DNA of 64,000 bases from Ruminococcus flavefaciens (GTDB taxonomy: Bacteria; Bacillota; Clostridia; Oscillospirales; Ruminococcaceae): the NCBI RefSeq assembly GCF_900119075.1, contig NZ_FPIP01000011.1:1-64000 (forward strand). The letters are read 5' to 3'. Shown here one piece after another: positions 41,558 through 49,694 of this stretch. Made by a program: the position numbers and the translations under genes. Within the stretch, counting starts at the first letter, position 1. Every line of letters starts with the position of its first letter. Below the pieces are notes generated by a model, which was not told the origin of the DNA, ran no database searches, and worked only from the letters and a program-made list of their open reading frames with translations.

Positions 41558-44182
41558 ATGAATATTGATGAAGCAATAAAAAAGGCATTAAATGGTGATG
41601 CTATATTATTTTTAGGTTCAGGAGCATCAGTAGATACGCCTAATATTGGCGGTGGTAAAATGCTAATTGGCAGTAAATTAGCTGAAAAGCTCCAGCCTGG
41701 TACAACTGACTTGCAACAAGCAACAGAATTATTTGTAGATGAACAAAATGAAAATGGCAATGATGGCGAACAGGAACTAATTAACTTTTTAATAAAAGAA
41801 TTTAGATGTACGTGCCCACTAAACGAACACAGAGAACTTGTTGACATAAAATGGAAAAGAATATATACAACAAATTATGATGATATCATCGAATCAGCAT
41901 ATAAAGAAAAATCCCTAACTATAAAAAGTGCGACTCTTTCTTCAGATATAAAAGAATGTATAAATAACAATGATTTAACCATTCTTCATATAAATGGCTA
42001 TATTAATTCCATTACCAAAAGTAAATTAAACGATGAGTTTAAACTATCGTCATATAGCTATAATACAGATCAGTTTACAAATAGTCAGTGGGGGGCTTTA
42101 TTTAAGAATGACTTAAACAGCTATTCAACTACTATATTTATCGGGTTTTCTATGGGCTACGATCTTGATATACGAAGGATTGTTAATACGATAAACAAAG
42201 ATAAATGCATATTTATAGTTCATGACAGAGAATCCACAGCAAATATAAAAACGCTGAGCAAGTATGGAGAAGTGTGCCCTATTGGTTTATCTGGCTTTAT
42301 TAATAAAGTTAACGAGATAAAGAAAGATTATATCCCTCCAAGGGCTGTAGATTTGGTTTTATCTAATTTTGAGGTGATAGAATCACCCAAACCTTTATCA
42401 GCTGCAAATGATAGACAAGTACTTCAATATTATTATACCGGAATACGGTCTGATGAATTGTACTATATTGAAAATAAAAACTACAAATCAGTTGTACTTC
42501 GTGATTATGTTGAAAAAATCATTAATGATATAACTTCTGGTATTAAAGCTGTATTTATTCACTCCGATATAGGTAATGGCAAATCAGAAATAATAGAGCA
42601 AGTATGTATGAAGTTACCTAATACATATCAAAAATATAGGTTAATTGATGAAAATCAAAAAATAAATATTGAAATAGAAGAAATCTGCAATAATGGTAAG
42701 AAAAATATTATTGTAATTGAGAATTTCTTTGATTATTATGATGTGTTTAAAAACTTCAATATTTACAATTGCAATGATAATATTGTATTTATTTTCTCTG
42801 CAAGAACATCTATATACAGATCTCGTTCTGAAAGATTTGAAATCGACCCTTGTACAGTATATGAGGTTAACAGACTATCAAATAATGAGATATCTCAAAT
42901 TGAAAGAATCTTTTCTACATACGGTTTTTATCCACCTGAAAAAAACATTACACTATCTCAATATATCAAAAAAAATTGTAATAAAAGATTGCAATCTCTG
43001 CTAATATCTGTTATGAAAAACGTTACAATAACTGATAAAATATGGACTGTATGTCAAAATAAACTTGATTCTGAATATAAGTACTATAAATTAGTGCTAT
43101 TTCTAATTGTTATAAAACTCATGGCACTAAATCTGAACATGAATGATACACTGGATTTATTAAAGATCAATTCTTTTGATTACAGCTTCGATAGAGATGA
43201 AGACTTATATGAACTAATAGATAGAAGTGTGGATAGAATCTCAATTAAATCCTCTATACTGTGTTTATGGATTTTATCAAAGACAAAATGCATAGATGAT
43301 ATTATAGAACTTCTGATTGACACTGCTAAAGTTGCAGATTGCGGTTTTTTAGCGAACCGAAAGTACAAAAATTATTTGACAAATCTACTTTCTTTTAAAC
43401 ATCTAAAATTTGTATTAGAAGCATCTTCTTTGAATCAAGAACAAAAGCTTGATAAAATCAATCATTTATACGGGGAACTGAAGGAGTTAACGCATTATAA
43501 AAACCAGTATTTCTTTTGGCTACAATATGCAATCTCAGCATTAGAATTAAATGATTATGAAGGAGCAGAACTTCATTTTAGAGCAGCTTATCGCTATCTA
43601 CCTGACAAAATGACACCTTATGAGATAAACAATCAGTATGCAAGATTGAAGATGGAATTATTATTAAAAGAGAGTTATAAATATAGTGAATTATCAACTA
43701 TTGAAGAGATTGAAAAAATTGATGAATTATTAACTCCAACTAAAGCAGAAAAAGATGAAGAGTATTATTGTTATAAAATGGCATCTTCATATTATCCACG
43801 ACTATTTGACAAGTTTTATGCTATCATGACAACGAGTGATAAAACAATAATGACCGCACTCGCAAAAAAGAATTACAATGGCTGTTCAACATACTTAAGA
43901 TATAGTACTAACTCTAACTTTTATAGTCATTTGAAATCATATATTGGGATCTTTGGAGAATTAGCTTTTTATAATGATAAGCTTGACTTTACAGTTACAA
44001 GCATTAAGAAAAGTAAATCTTATATTCTGTATTTAGGATATGTCGTTATAAATGACGAAAAGAAAGATGCTTGCATAAAAAATTACAGAGGAAAAAAATA
44101 TAAAGAAAGTGATAAAATCCCAGTTAGAATTTATAAATATGATTCTGTTCATAATGATTATGTTTTAAAAGTTGCAGAATAA
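41558..44182 (+). CDS. SIR2-domain, P-loop, repeat protein (probable anti-phage STAND-like)
   Basis: 874 aa from the ATG behind AAAGGAG. N-terminal SIR2-like NADase (about 1-270): ILFLGSGASVDTP, then IYTTNYDDIIE, ILHINGYI and IFIGFSMGYD. The middle is a P-loop with HSDIGNGKSEIIE near 345 and IIVIENFFDYYD as a Walker B candidate. The C-terminal half is helical with a TPR-like ALELNDYEGAELHFRAAYRY near 650-680. The layout fits SIR2-NTPase-sensor defence proteins that deplete NAD on infection. Base composition is far more AT-rich than the FokI genes, suggesting a separate origin. Confidence 0.75.
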   Translation: MNIDEAIKKALNGDAILFLGSGASVDTPNIGGGKMLIGSKLAEKLQPGTTDLQQATELFVDEQNENGNDGEQELINFLIKEFRCTCPLNEHRELVDIKWKRIYTTNYDDIIESAYKEKSLTIKSATLSSDIKECINNNDLTILHINGYINSITKSKLNDEFKLSSYSYNTDQFTNSQWGALFKNDLNSYSTTIFIGFSMGYDLDIRRIVNTINKDKCIFIVHDRESTANIKTLSKYGEVCPIGLSGFINKVNEIKKDYIPPRAVDLVLSNFEVIESPKPLSAANDRQVLQYYYTGIRSDELYYIENKNYKSVVLRDYVEKIINDITSGIKAVFIHSDIGNGKSEIIEQVCMKLPNTYQKYRLIDENQKINIEIEEICNNGKKNIIVIENFFDYYDVFKNFNIYNCNDNIVFIFSARTSIYRSRSERFEIDPCTVYEVNRLSNNEISQIERIFSTYGFYPPEKNITLSQYIKKNCNKRLQSLLISVMKNVTITDKIWTVCQNKLDSEYKYYKLVLFLIVIKLMALNLNMNDTLDLLKINSFDYSFDRDEDLYELIDRSVDRISIKSSILCLWILSKTKCIDDIIELLIDTAKVADCGFLANRKYKNYLTNLLSFKHLKFVLEASSLNQEQKLDKINHLYGELKELTHYKNQYFFWLQYAISALELNDYEGAELHFRAAYRYLPDKMTPYEINNQYARLKMELLLKESYKYSELSTIEEIEKIDELLTPTKAEKDEEYYCYKMASSYYPRLFDKFYAIMTTSDKTIMTALAKKNYNGCSTYLRYSTNSNFYSHLKSYIGIFGELAFYNDKLDFTVTSIKKSKSYILYLGYVVINDEKKDACIKNYRGKKYKESDKIPVRIYKYDSVHNDYVLKVAE

Positions 44183-44185
44183 GAA

Positions 44186-44208
44186 GAGTTATCGAAAAAC
44201 GATAACTC
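44186..44208 (+). terminator. hairpin after the SIR2 gene
   Basis: GAGTTATCG / CGATAACTC with a 5-base loop, immediately after the stop; the downstream T content is modest. Confidence 0.6.
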
Positions 44209-44617
44209 TCATTCTAAGTATTTGAAAAGTCTTGACTATATTATTCCTATCAGATATAAACCATACACTCAAACACAGCTTCTCTTGCCATGTAGACAAA
44301 ACAGTTCTCAAGACCGAGTATATTCTCGGCATCAGCGGCGAGGACAGCTTACTGATAACAACTATCATTCTGCTTCCAACGCTCCACCTGGCGAGTGAAA
44401 GCTTAGCTATCTTTCATCTCCATATATCTGCCTAATATTCATTGAATATCGTTTTGCTATTCGGAGGAAATGCGCCACTTTTGGCACTTGTTTGGCACTT
44501 ATTTGTACTAAAAATCGTCTGAAATCGCTTGAAGTTACTGTAATTGAAGTTTCAAAAATCTGCGATTTACAGCCATTTTCGCATTTTACTAAAGACTACT
44601 AAAATGCTCGGGATTAA
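44209..44617. other. right end of element 1, no intact gene
   Basis: About 400 bp with only short ORFs and no RBS; probably decayed sequence. GGCACTTGTTTGGCACTTATT near 44480-44500 matches the sequence just inside the left end (30905-30925), which may be integrase arm-type sites. Confidence 0.45.
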
Positions 44618-44642
44618 TTCAATTCCCGTACGGGTCACCATT
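44618..44642 (+). mobile_element. second att copy (attR of element 1, attL of element 2)
   Basis: An exact 25-base copy of 30815-30839. It is followed, as at the left end, by a terminator and then an integrase gene pointing back to it, so it probably separates two tandem insertions. Confidence 0.88.
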
Positions 44643-44650
44643 AATTGGTT

Positions 44651-44688
44651 ACTGCAAATGGCTAATTTAAGCCATTTGCAGTTTTTTA
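44651..44688 (+). terminator. terminator after the second att
   Basis: A perfect 12-bp stem ACTGCAAATGGC / GCCATTTGCAGT, then TTTTTT. Confidence 0.85.
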
Positions 44689-44757
44689 TTATTTTAATCA
44701 ACTACCCGTAACCACTTACTGACCACTTATTACCACTTTTAACTATTTTCAGGTGTG

Positions 44758-44788
44758 CCGCAGAGTTCTGGCTCTGCGGTCTTTTTTA
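44758..44788 (+). terminator. terminator related to the 70-bp repeat
   Basis: CCGCAGAG-TTCTGG-CTCTGCGG followed by TCTTTTTT, the diverged counterpart of the hairpin at 30951-30980. It abuts the 3' end of integrase 2. Confidence 0.8.
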
Positions 44789-46015
44789 TGTCCCGAACTG
44801 CTCGCCGCCGCGATTCTGAACGTCATATTTCACGCACTCCGCAGGCTGATGAGCGAACTTCAGAGCGTTGGTGATCGCCTCGCAGTTGCGAGCCCTCGCC
44901 TCCTGAAACATATGGGAATACAGGTTCAGCGTGGTACCTACAACGCTGTGACCCATATCAGCCGAGACCGCTACCACGTCCACTCCCTCGAATATAAGCA
45001 AACTCGCGTGCAGGTGACGCAGGGAGTGGATATTTTTGAAGGGCACTCCCACACGTCCGCAGTAGCCCTTCAGCCACTCGAAGGGAGTCTGCGGATTCAT
45101 AGGCTCACCGTTCCACTTCGTAAACAGCCTGTCGTTCTCCACCCACTTGGTGCCAAGCCGGCGTGCTTCGATAGTCTGCTCAGTTCTGAAACGTCTCAGC
45201 AGGTCCATTATTATCTCAGGCATCTTCGATACACGCTTGGAGCTCCGCGTCTTGGTGGTGTCCGTGTATATACCCTTCTCCGCGGTATACTGAGAGGTAC
45301 GTCTGACGTGGATGAGGTCATTTTCAAAGTCGATGTCCTTCCATTCCAGTCCCAGCATCTCGCTCCGACGGAATCCGCTGTATATCGCAAGCATGAGGTA
45401 CAGCTGATACTTCATCGGCTCATTTTCCAGATTTGCGAACAGAGTCCGCACCTCGTCCAGCGTGAATATCTCCTTTTCAAGCTGCTCCTGCTTCGGCACG
45501 AACACTCGTCTGCACGGATTGTCGCTGAGCATACCCATTCGTATCGCGTATGTAAACACGTCGCTGATGAAACTCAGGTGGTGGACCGCTGTCTTGCGTG
45601 AGAGCGGTTTGCCTGTGGTCTCATTCCTGCCGTTTATCATCATGTCTGTGATGAAACGCTGAATGTCGTGCGCAGTTATCTTGTCGATCCGCTTATGTCC
45701 CAGAGCAGGATAGACACGCTTGGTGAGCTGTTTCATTCGTGAATACGAGGTCGGTCTGAGGTTGATCTTCGCGTACTCCTCGAACCACTGCTCCGCAAAT
45801 CTCTGGAACTTTATCGCCGAGGTTATCTGTCCCCTCATGCACTCTTCCTCGAACAGCACCGCCATTTTGTTGACTTCTCTCTCTATCTGCCGCGGAGTCA
45901 TTCCGGTCTCGGGATAATAGCTCCTGTACTGATTGTGCTGCTTGCCGTCGACTCCGTAACCGCAGGAGACTCTTATTTCATACGAACCGTTTTTTCTTTT
46001 TCTGATAGCCGCCAT
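44786..46015 (-). CDS. int: tyrosine recombinase (integrase) of element 2
   Basis: 409 aa. It is collinear with the first integrase and has the same catalytic set: SGFRRSEMLGL, HSLRHLHASLL, MGHS and LNLYSHMF. It differs mainly in the C-terminal tail. The ATG follows GGAGG within AAACGGAGG-like sequence. It seems intact although its excisionase is broken. By analogy it should recognise the same tRNA-Glu site. Confidence 0.94.
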   Translation of the reverse strand: MAAIRKRKNGSYEIRVSCGYGVDGKQHNQYRSYYPETGMTPRQIEREVNKMAVLFEEECMRGQITSAIKFQRFAEQWFEEYAKINLRPTSYSRMKQLTKRVYPALGHKRIDKITAHDIQRFITDMMINGRNETTGKPLSRKTAVHHLSFISDVFTYAIRMGMLSDNPCRRVFVPKQEQLEKEIFTLDEVRTLFANLENEPMKYQLYLMLAIYSGFRRSEMLGLEWKDIDFENDLIHVRRTSQYTAEKGIYTDTTKTRSSKRVSKMPEIIMDLLRRFRTEQTIEARRLGTKWVENDRLFTKWNGEPMNPQTPFEWLKGYCGRVGVPFKNIHSLRHLHASLLIFEGVDVVAVSADMGHSVVGTTLNLYSHMFQEARARNCEAITNALKFAHQPAECVKYDVQNRGGEQFGT

Positions 46016-46040
46016 ATATAAAACCTCCGTTCAATAATAC

Positions 46041-46102
46041 GGCGCGTTTCTACCAAGGACATCATACCACAACGCGGCAGAAAAGTCCAGCAGAAACGCA
46101 CC
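46041..46102 (-). promoter_or_regulatory. integrase 2 promoter inside an inverted repeat
   Basis: On the minus strand TGGACT (46084-46089), 17 bp, TATGAT (46061-46066), flanked by GGCGCGTTTC (46041-46050) and GAAACGCACC (46093-46102). The spacing and arms match those before integrase 1 (32259-32320), although the sequences have diverged. Confidence 0.65.
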
Positions 46103-46118
46103 TTTTCGCACTATTTAT

Positions 46119-46309
46119 TTACGCAGTCTCCCCACGCAGATACCTGAGGAACAAGTCCTTATTGATGAGATACTTTTTCCCTGCCATGATGTGCGGCACC
46201 TGGTCGTTTATGCACATCTGACGCCACGGTACTCGGTCAGCCCCTCCACCAGCGCTGCCGCCTCCTTTATGGTCAGCATAACTATTCTTTCCTCGTTGTT
46301 TTCACCCAT
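46119..46309 (-). pseudogene. excisionase, frameshifted
   Basis: The reading frame begins MGENNEERIVMLTIKEAAALVEGLTEYR and then fails. Compared with 32356-32550, one base is missing around 46221-46225 (CATCTGACGCCACGGTA against CATCTGACGGACTCTGTA). After the shift the rest is intact in another frame (CINDQVPHIMAGKKYLINKD). An RBS AAAGGAG is still present. Element 2 therefore probably cannot excise unaided. Confidence 0.8.
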
Positions 46310-46427
46310 TCTATTCTCCTTTCACCGAACGTCAGTCCTCACGAATGAATACTGCGGTAATTTTTATCACTCCCTTCAAAGGTAAAATGGGCACGGCGAC
46401 GACCGTACCCATGCCATTATTATAATG

Positions 46428-46505
46428 CTATTTCAGGTTCTCGCTCCTGCCGAACAGCACATCAATTATCAGTTCGGCGCAGTCACGGAAGCCTAACTGG
46501 TAAGG
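46428..46505 (-). pseudogene. C-terminal remnant of an unidentified element gene
   Basis: A minus-strand frame reads YQLGFRDCAELIIDVLFG and then RSENLK before a stop. It is open only for a short way upstream and enters the tRNA-Ser-like sequence. It is probably the broken end of a small element-borne gene. Weak evidence. Confidence 0.25.
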
Positions 46506-46575
46506 CAGCAGTTTGCTAAACTATGAGTAATCTGAATATTCCGATGTCTGAGTTCGAATCTCAGTGCGACCGCCA
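46476..46575 (+). tRNA. tRNA-Ser (GCT)-like sequence, probably degenerate
   Basis: The D arm GCCT-AACTGGTA-AGGC, anticodon loop TTGCTAA (GCT, Ser), a long variable arm, a perfect T arm CTGAG-TTCGAAT-CTCAG, and a 3' end TGCGACC-G-CCA are present. The 5' acceptor strand needed (GGTCGCA) is only approximated by GGCGCA, and it is 9 bases from the D arm instead of 2, so the molecule probably does not fold normally. It may be a relic att-associated tRNA. Confidence 0.45.
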
Positions 46576-46707
46576 AAAGCATTGTGCAGAAAATGCACAT
46601 TACTATGAGTTGTTGTATTTTCTGCAACAACTGAAAAATGAACCGTTGCAAAAAACGCAACAGTTCCTGCTAAAATGAGTTGTCTCATTTTTTTGCAATA
46701 ACTGACA

Positions 46708-46741
46708 ACAGCTCACATCCACACGGACAGGAGCTGTTTTT
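46708..46741 (+). terminator. hairpin before the kinase gene
   Basis: ACAGCTC / GAGCTGT with a 16-base loop, then TTTTTTATT. The 130 bp upstream also hold short hairpins such as TGTGCAGAAAATGCACA. It ends plus-strand transcription arriving from the tRNA-like region. Confidence 0.6.
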
Positions 46742-46743
46742 TA

Positions 46744-46772
46744 TTGAAAAACGCTCCCAAATATGATATAAT
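46744..46772 (+). promoter_or_regulatory. promoter of the kinase-methyltransferase pair
   Basis: TTGAAA (46744-46749), 17 bp, TATAAT (46767-46772), 34 bp before the start codon. Confidence 0.75.
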
Positions 46773-46805
46773 TATGGAAACTATCGGAAAGGAGCCGCGG
46801 CTACT

Positions 46806-47318
46806 ATGATAATACTGATAACAGGTGCTTCGCATACAGGGAAAACGCTTCTCGCGCAGAAACTGCTTGAAAAATACAAGTACCCTTACCTGTCTATCGA
46901 CCACCTGAAAATGGGACTTATAAGAAGCGGTCAGACCGAGCTCACGCCCTATGACGACGACAAGCTGACGGCATACCTCTGGAACATTTTGAAAGAGATG
47001 ATAAAGACTGCCATTGAAAACGAACAGGATCTCATGATCGAGGGCTGTTATATTCCCTTTGACTGGAAGAACAGCTTTGACGCCGACTATCTGTCGCAGA
47101 TAAAATACATCTGCCTTGTTATGAGTGAAAGCTACATAACCAGCCATTTCAGTGACATTGTCAGCTTCGGGAACGCTATCGAGAAAAGGCTCTCCAATGA
47201 CATCAGTATTGAGGATATAATACAGGACAATCAGGAATATCTCCGCGGTTGTCTCAGTTACGGACTTGACTATTTTCTGATAAATGATGAATACGATTTG
47301 GAAAGGTGCTGTATATGA
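46806..47318 (+). CDS. P-loop kinase-like protein
   Basis: 170 aa. Walker A ITGASHTGKTLLAQKL at the N-terminus, then SIDHLKMGLIRSG and LMIEGCYIPFDW resemble small-molecule kinases of the adenylate-kinase/2-phosphoglycerate-kinase kind (zeta-toxin kinases share this outline). The substrate is unknown. The stop overlaps the start of the next gene (ATGA), so the two products are likely made together. Confidence 0.7.
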   Translation: MIILITGASHTGKTLLAQKLLEKYKYPYLSIDHLKMGLIRSGQTELTPYDDDKLTAYLWNILKEMIKTAIENEQDLMIEGCYIPFDWKNSFDADYLSQIKYICLVMSESYITSHFSDIVSFGNAIEKRLSNDISIEDIIQDNQEYLRGCLSYGLDYFLINDEYDLERCCI

Positions 47319-47965
47319 CCAACCCATGTGAAGAAATAAGTCTTGACGACTACGAAAAGCACATGAGCCTTGATTCTGTGCGGCAGCTTCAGGCTCTCGA
47401 TGCCATAATGAAGGAGCAGTTCGCCGCCTACCCTGTGGAGACTGCCGCAGTTCTGGGAGTTGCAGGCGGAAACGGACTTGAACACATTGACACCGACAAG
47501 TTCCGCAGGGTCTACGGTGTGGACATCAATGCGGACTACCTCAGCGCGGTATCTCAGCGATACCCTCAGCTTTCGGAAGTTCTGAAATGCCTGCACATCG
47601 ACCTTATAAACGAGACAGAGAAGCTCCCGCAGGCACAGCTTCTGATAGCGAACCTGCTTATTGAGTACATCGGCTACAGAGCGTTCCAGCGAGCCGTTTT
47701 GCAAACCGCTCCCGAGTACGTTTCCTGCGTGATACAGATAAACACGGACGAGGAGCAGTGGGTGTCGGAGTCGCCGTACCTGCGAGCTTTCGACAGGCTT
47801 GACGAGGTTCATAACCAAATGGAAGAAAAGGCACTCACGGCTGCTATGAACGATATAGGCTACTCGCTGATTTTGCAGGAGACCTGTCCCCTGCCGAATG
47901 GCAAGGCAATGGTGAGGGTGGATTTTATTAGAAATAGACTATCATTAAAAACCAGTAAATCTTGA
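47315..47965 (+). CDS. class I SAM-dependent methyltransferase
   Basis: 216 aa. Motif I as AAVLGVAGGNGLEHID, then RVYGVDINADYL (acidic residue for SAM ribose) and QLLIANLLIEYIG as motif IV. The ATG behind GGAAAGG is used; a GTG three codons earlier is less likely. The target is unknown. Small pairs of kinase and methyltransferase of this kind are often resistance- or modification-related, but nothing shows that here. Confidence 0.75.
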   Translation: MTNPCEEISLDDYEKHMSLDSVRQLQALDAIMKEQFAAYPVETAAVLGVAGGNGLEHIDTDKFRRVYGVDINADYLSAVSQRYPQLSEVLKCLHIDLINETEKLPQAQLLIANLLIEYIGYRAFQRAVLQTAPEYVSCVIQINTDEEQWVSESPYLRAFDRLDEVHNQMEEKALTAAMNDIGYSLILQETCPLPNGKAMVRVDFIRNRLSLKTSKS

Positions 47966-47990
47966 AAAAAGGCACTTAATATGTTATAAT
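47962..47990 (+). promoter_or_regulatory. promoter of the DUF3883 gene
   Basis: TTGAAA (47962-47967), 17 bp, TATAAT (47985-47990), overlapping the end of the methyltransferase gene. Confidence 0.75.
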
Positions 47991-48051
47991 TCAAGTAATA
48001 ATCAGTTTGTTAATTATTGTTTGGAACGTCATTCAAGGAGGATAAACCATT

Positions 48052-49470
48052 ATGAGCAACAATAAACTTTTTTCATACGAAAAAGACGCAAAATTGATAG
48101 TTAATGGTATTGACGATGAATCAAAAAGCATATTAGAAAGATTTTATACAAATTATTCAGTTAGTAGTCGTAAAACTGTATGTTCAGCTATACGAAAAAT
48201 CTGTAAATTCATAAAAAAGAATTCATTTGTAAAGCTCACATACAAAGACTATTCAGAATTAACAAATAATAAAACAATACCTCAAGCTCAATTATATCAT
48301 ATAGAAAGCCTATTTAAATATCTTTATGTATATGAATTACTAAATGATATATCCGGATTTGAAAACTGTTATTGGAACAAAGAAAAAGAAAAAAACATTT
48401 TTGAAAAAAACATTCATAAAAACACCAAACACATAAACACAAATAATACTAAATCAAATTCAAAAGAATCCCTCTCTTTTGAAGATATGGAAAAACTTTT
48501 TAATTTCTATAATTCTGTGTCAGATGATGACGAAGAAAATATGAAACTTCTTTTTTTCTTTTATGCTATATTTTACTTAAATATGCAAATAGAAGAGATA
48601 AGAAAATTAACCTACGATCAAATTGAAAACGGACTTATTATTACTGAAGATAATGAATACGAATTAAATTCAAGATTTGAAGCATTTTTTTCCAAAACAA
48701 GTTCTTCAAATATACCATTCGCAAGTATCAATGACTATATAAGCAAACTCGGAAAGATTGTTGGTATCAAAGAATTGTTCCCCCGAAAAATTAAGAATAC
48801 AATTGAAAGATACTCTATTAAATGCCCAGTATGCCAAGAAACACATCTTAACTTTGTGGACGAATGGAGAACAATTAATAATAAAATAGTATGTTTAAAA
48901 TGTTATGAAAAACTGATATCGAATAATTCCGTAAAAAAAAACGAAATAGCACACCAGATTGAAGGTGCTATAATAGACTTCCTTTCCAAGGAAGAGCATG
49001 ATAGTATTGAATTAACACTGTCTACTTTTGATAAAATAAAAGAAAACATAAATGTTCCAAAAAACTATGAAGAAATCAACAAGTATCTTAAACAGATAGG
49101 CGATTTAGGCGAAAAATACGTTATTGAATACGAAAGGAATTTCTTAAAAAGTAATAATAGCCAATATTACGATTTAGTTGATGGTTCATATGCTTTAGAT
49201 AACAATAATGGATTTGACATTCTTTCATATACACTTAAAGGAAAAAAAGTTTATATTGAAGTAAAAACAACTACCGGGAATCCAAAAGATAGTTTTTATA
49301 TGAGTCAACATGAAATTGATACAGCTAACGAACTATTAAAACGAGGTGATATTTATAAACTTTATCGAGTAGGTAATATTCTTTCAAACAATGTTTCGTT
49401 GATTATATACGATGATCTAAATCAATTCAATAAAGATGAAATAATTCTGAAAATGTCTATAAAAGAGTAA
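48052..49470 (+). CDS. recombinase-fold / zinc ribbon / DUF3883 fusion protein
   Basis: 472 aa, very AT-rich. Residues 15-110 look like a SAM-like core-binding domain (SSRKTVCSAIRKICKFI...YHIESLFKYLYVYELL). Residues 140-250 follow the order of a tyrosine recombinase catalytic domain (LSFEDMEKLF, FFYAIFYLNMQIEEIRKLTYDQI, GIKELFPRKIKNT), but the GlRxsE Arg is Gln and HxxR is RxxK, so it should be inactive. Residues 257-285 form a CPVC...CLKC ribbon. Residues 345-450 are DUF3883 (LGEKYVIEYERNF, GFDILSY, VYIEVKTTTG), a PD-(D/E)xK-like nuclease domain. Likely defence or regulation; not known to me. Confidence 0.6.
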   Translation: MSNNKLFSYEKDAKLIVNGIDDESKSILERFYTNYSVSSRKTVCSAIRKICKFIKKNSFVKLTYKDYSELTNNKTIPQAQLYHIESLFKYLYVYELLNDISGFENCYWNKEKEKNIFEKNIHKNTKHINTNNTKSNSKESLSFEDMEKLFNFYNSVSDDDEENMKLLFFFYAIFYLNMQIEEIRKLTYDQIENGLIITEDNEYELNSRFEAFFSKTSSSNIPFASINDYISKLGKIVGIKELFPRKIKNTIERYSIKCPVCQETHLNFVDEWRTINNKIVCLKCYEKLISNNSVKKNEIAHQIEGAIIDFLSKEEHDSIELTLSTFDKIKENINVPKNYEEINKYLKQIGDLGEKYVIEYERNFLKSNNSQYYDLVDGSYALDNNNGFDILSYTLKGKKVYIEVKTTTGNPKDSFYMSQHEIDTANELLKRGDIYKLYRVGNILSNNVSLIIYDDLNQFNKDEIILKMSIKE

Positions 49471-49694
49471 TACATTATAGGATACCAACCACCTAACACC
49501 AAAAGCCACAAAATATCAGGACATCGAAGGATTTCCCCGACTACAAAAGCCGGATATGGATACCTGTTGTGAGTGAAAAAAACGTACATACAGTTTTGCC
49601 CCTGAACGTCTCAATTAACGCTCAGGGGCATTATCATCTGTTTTGCTTACTGAGATAAATCAGTATTTATGTGAGAACCTGAATTAAATGAAGT
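49471..49694. other. intergenic space with a long hairpin
   Basis: No gene. GCCCCTGAACGT / ACGCTCAGGGGC (49598-49629) forms a 12-bp stem with one mismatch between the convergent DUF3883 and GNAT genes and may terminate both. It is taken as the approximate right border of the accessory island; no att copy was found here. Confidence 0.5.

Larger units (their letters stand above)
30840..44617. mobile_element. integrated mobilizable element, about 13.8 kb
   Basis: Bounded by the 25-bp att repeats. Contents in order: integrase, excisionase, relaxase with nested gene, MobC, putative oriT, RepA-like ATPase, non-coding structured region, DUF6076-like gene, FokI-like restriction-modification genes and a SIR2 protein. 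It has mobilization genes but no conjugation apparatus, so it would need a helper. GC content drops towards the SIR2 end, which suggests later cargo acquisition. Confidence 0.85.

Noticed and set aside
44232..44435. 67-codon ORF near the right end of element 1
   Set aside because: No RBS and no recognisable domain; read as decayed sequence.
49471..49694. Right attachment site of element 2
   Set aside because: No copy of the 25-bp tRNA-Glu core exists here; the border is only a change in base composition and gene type.
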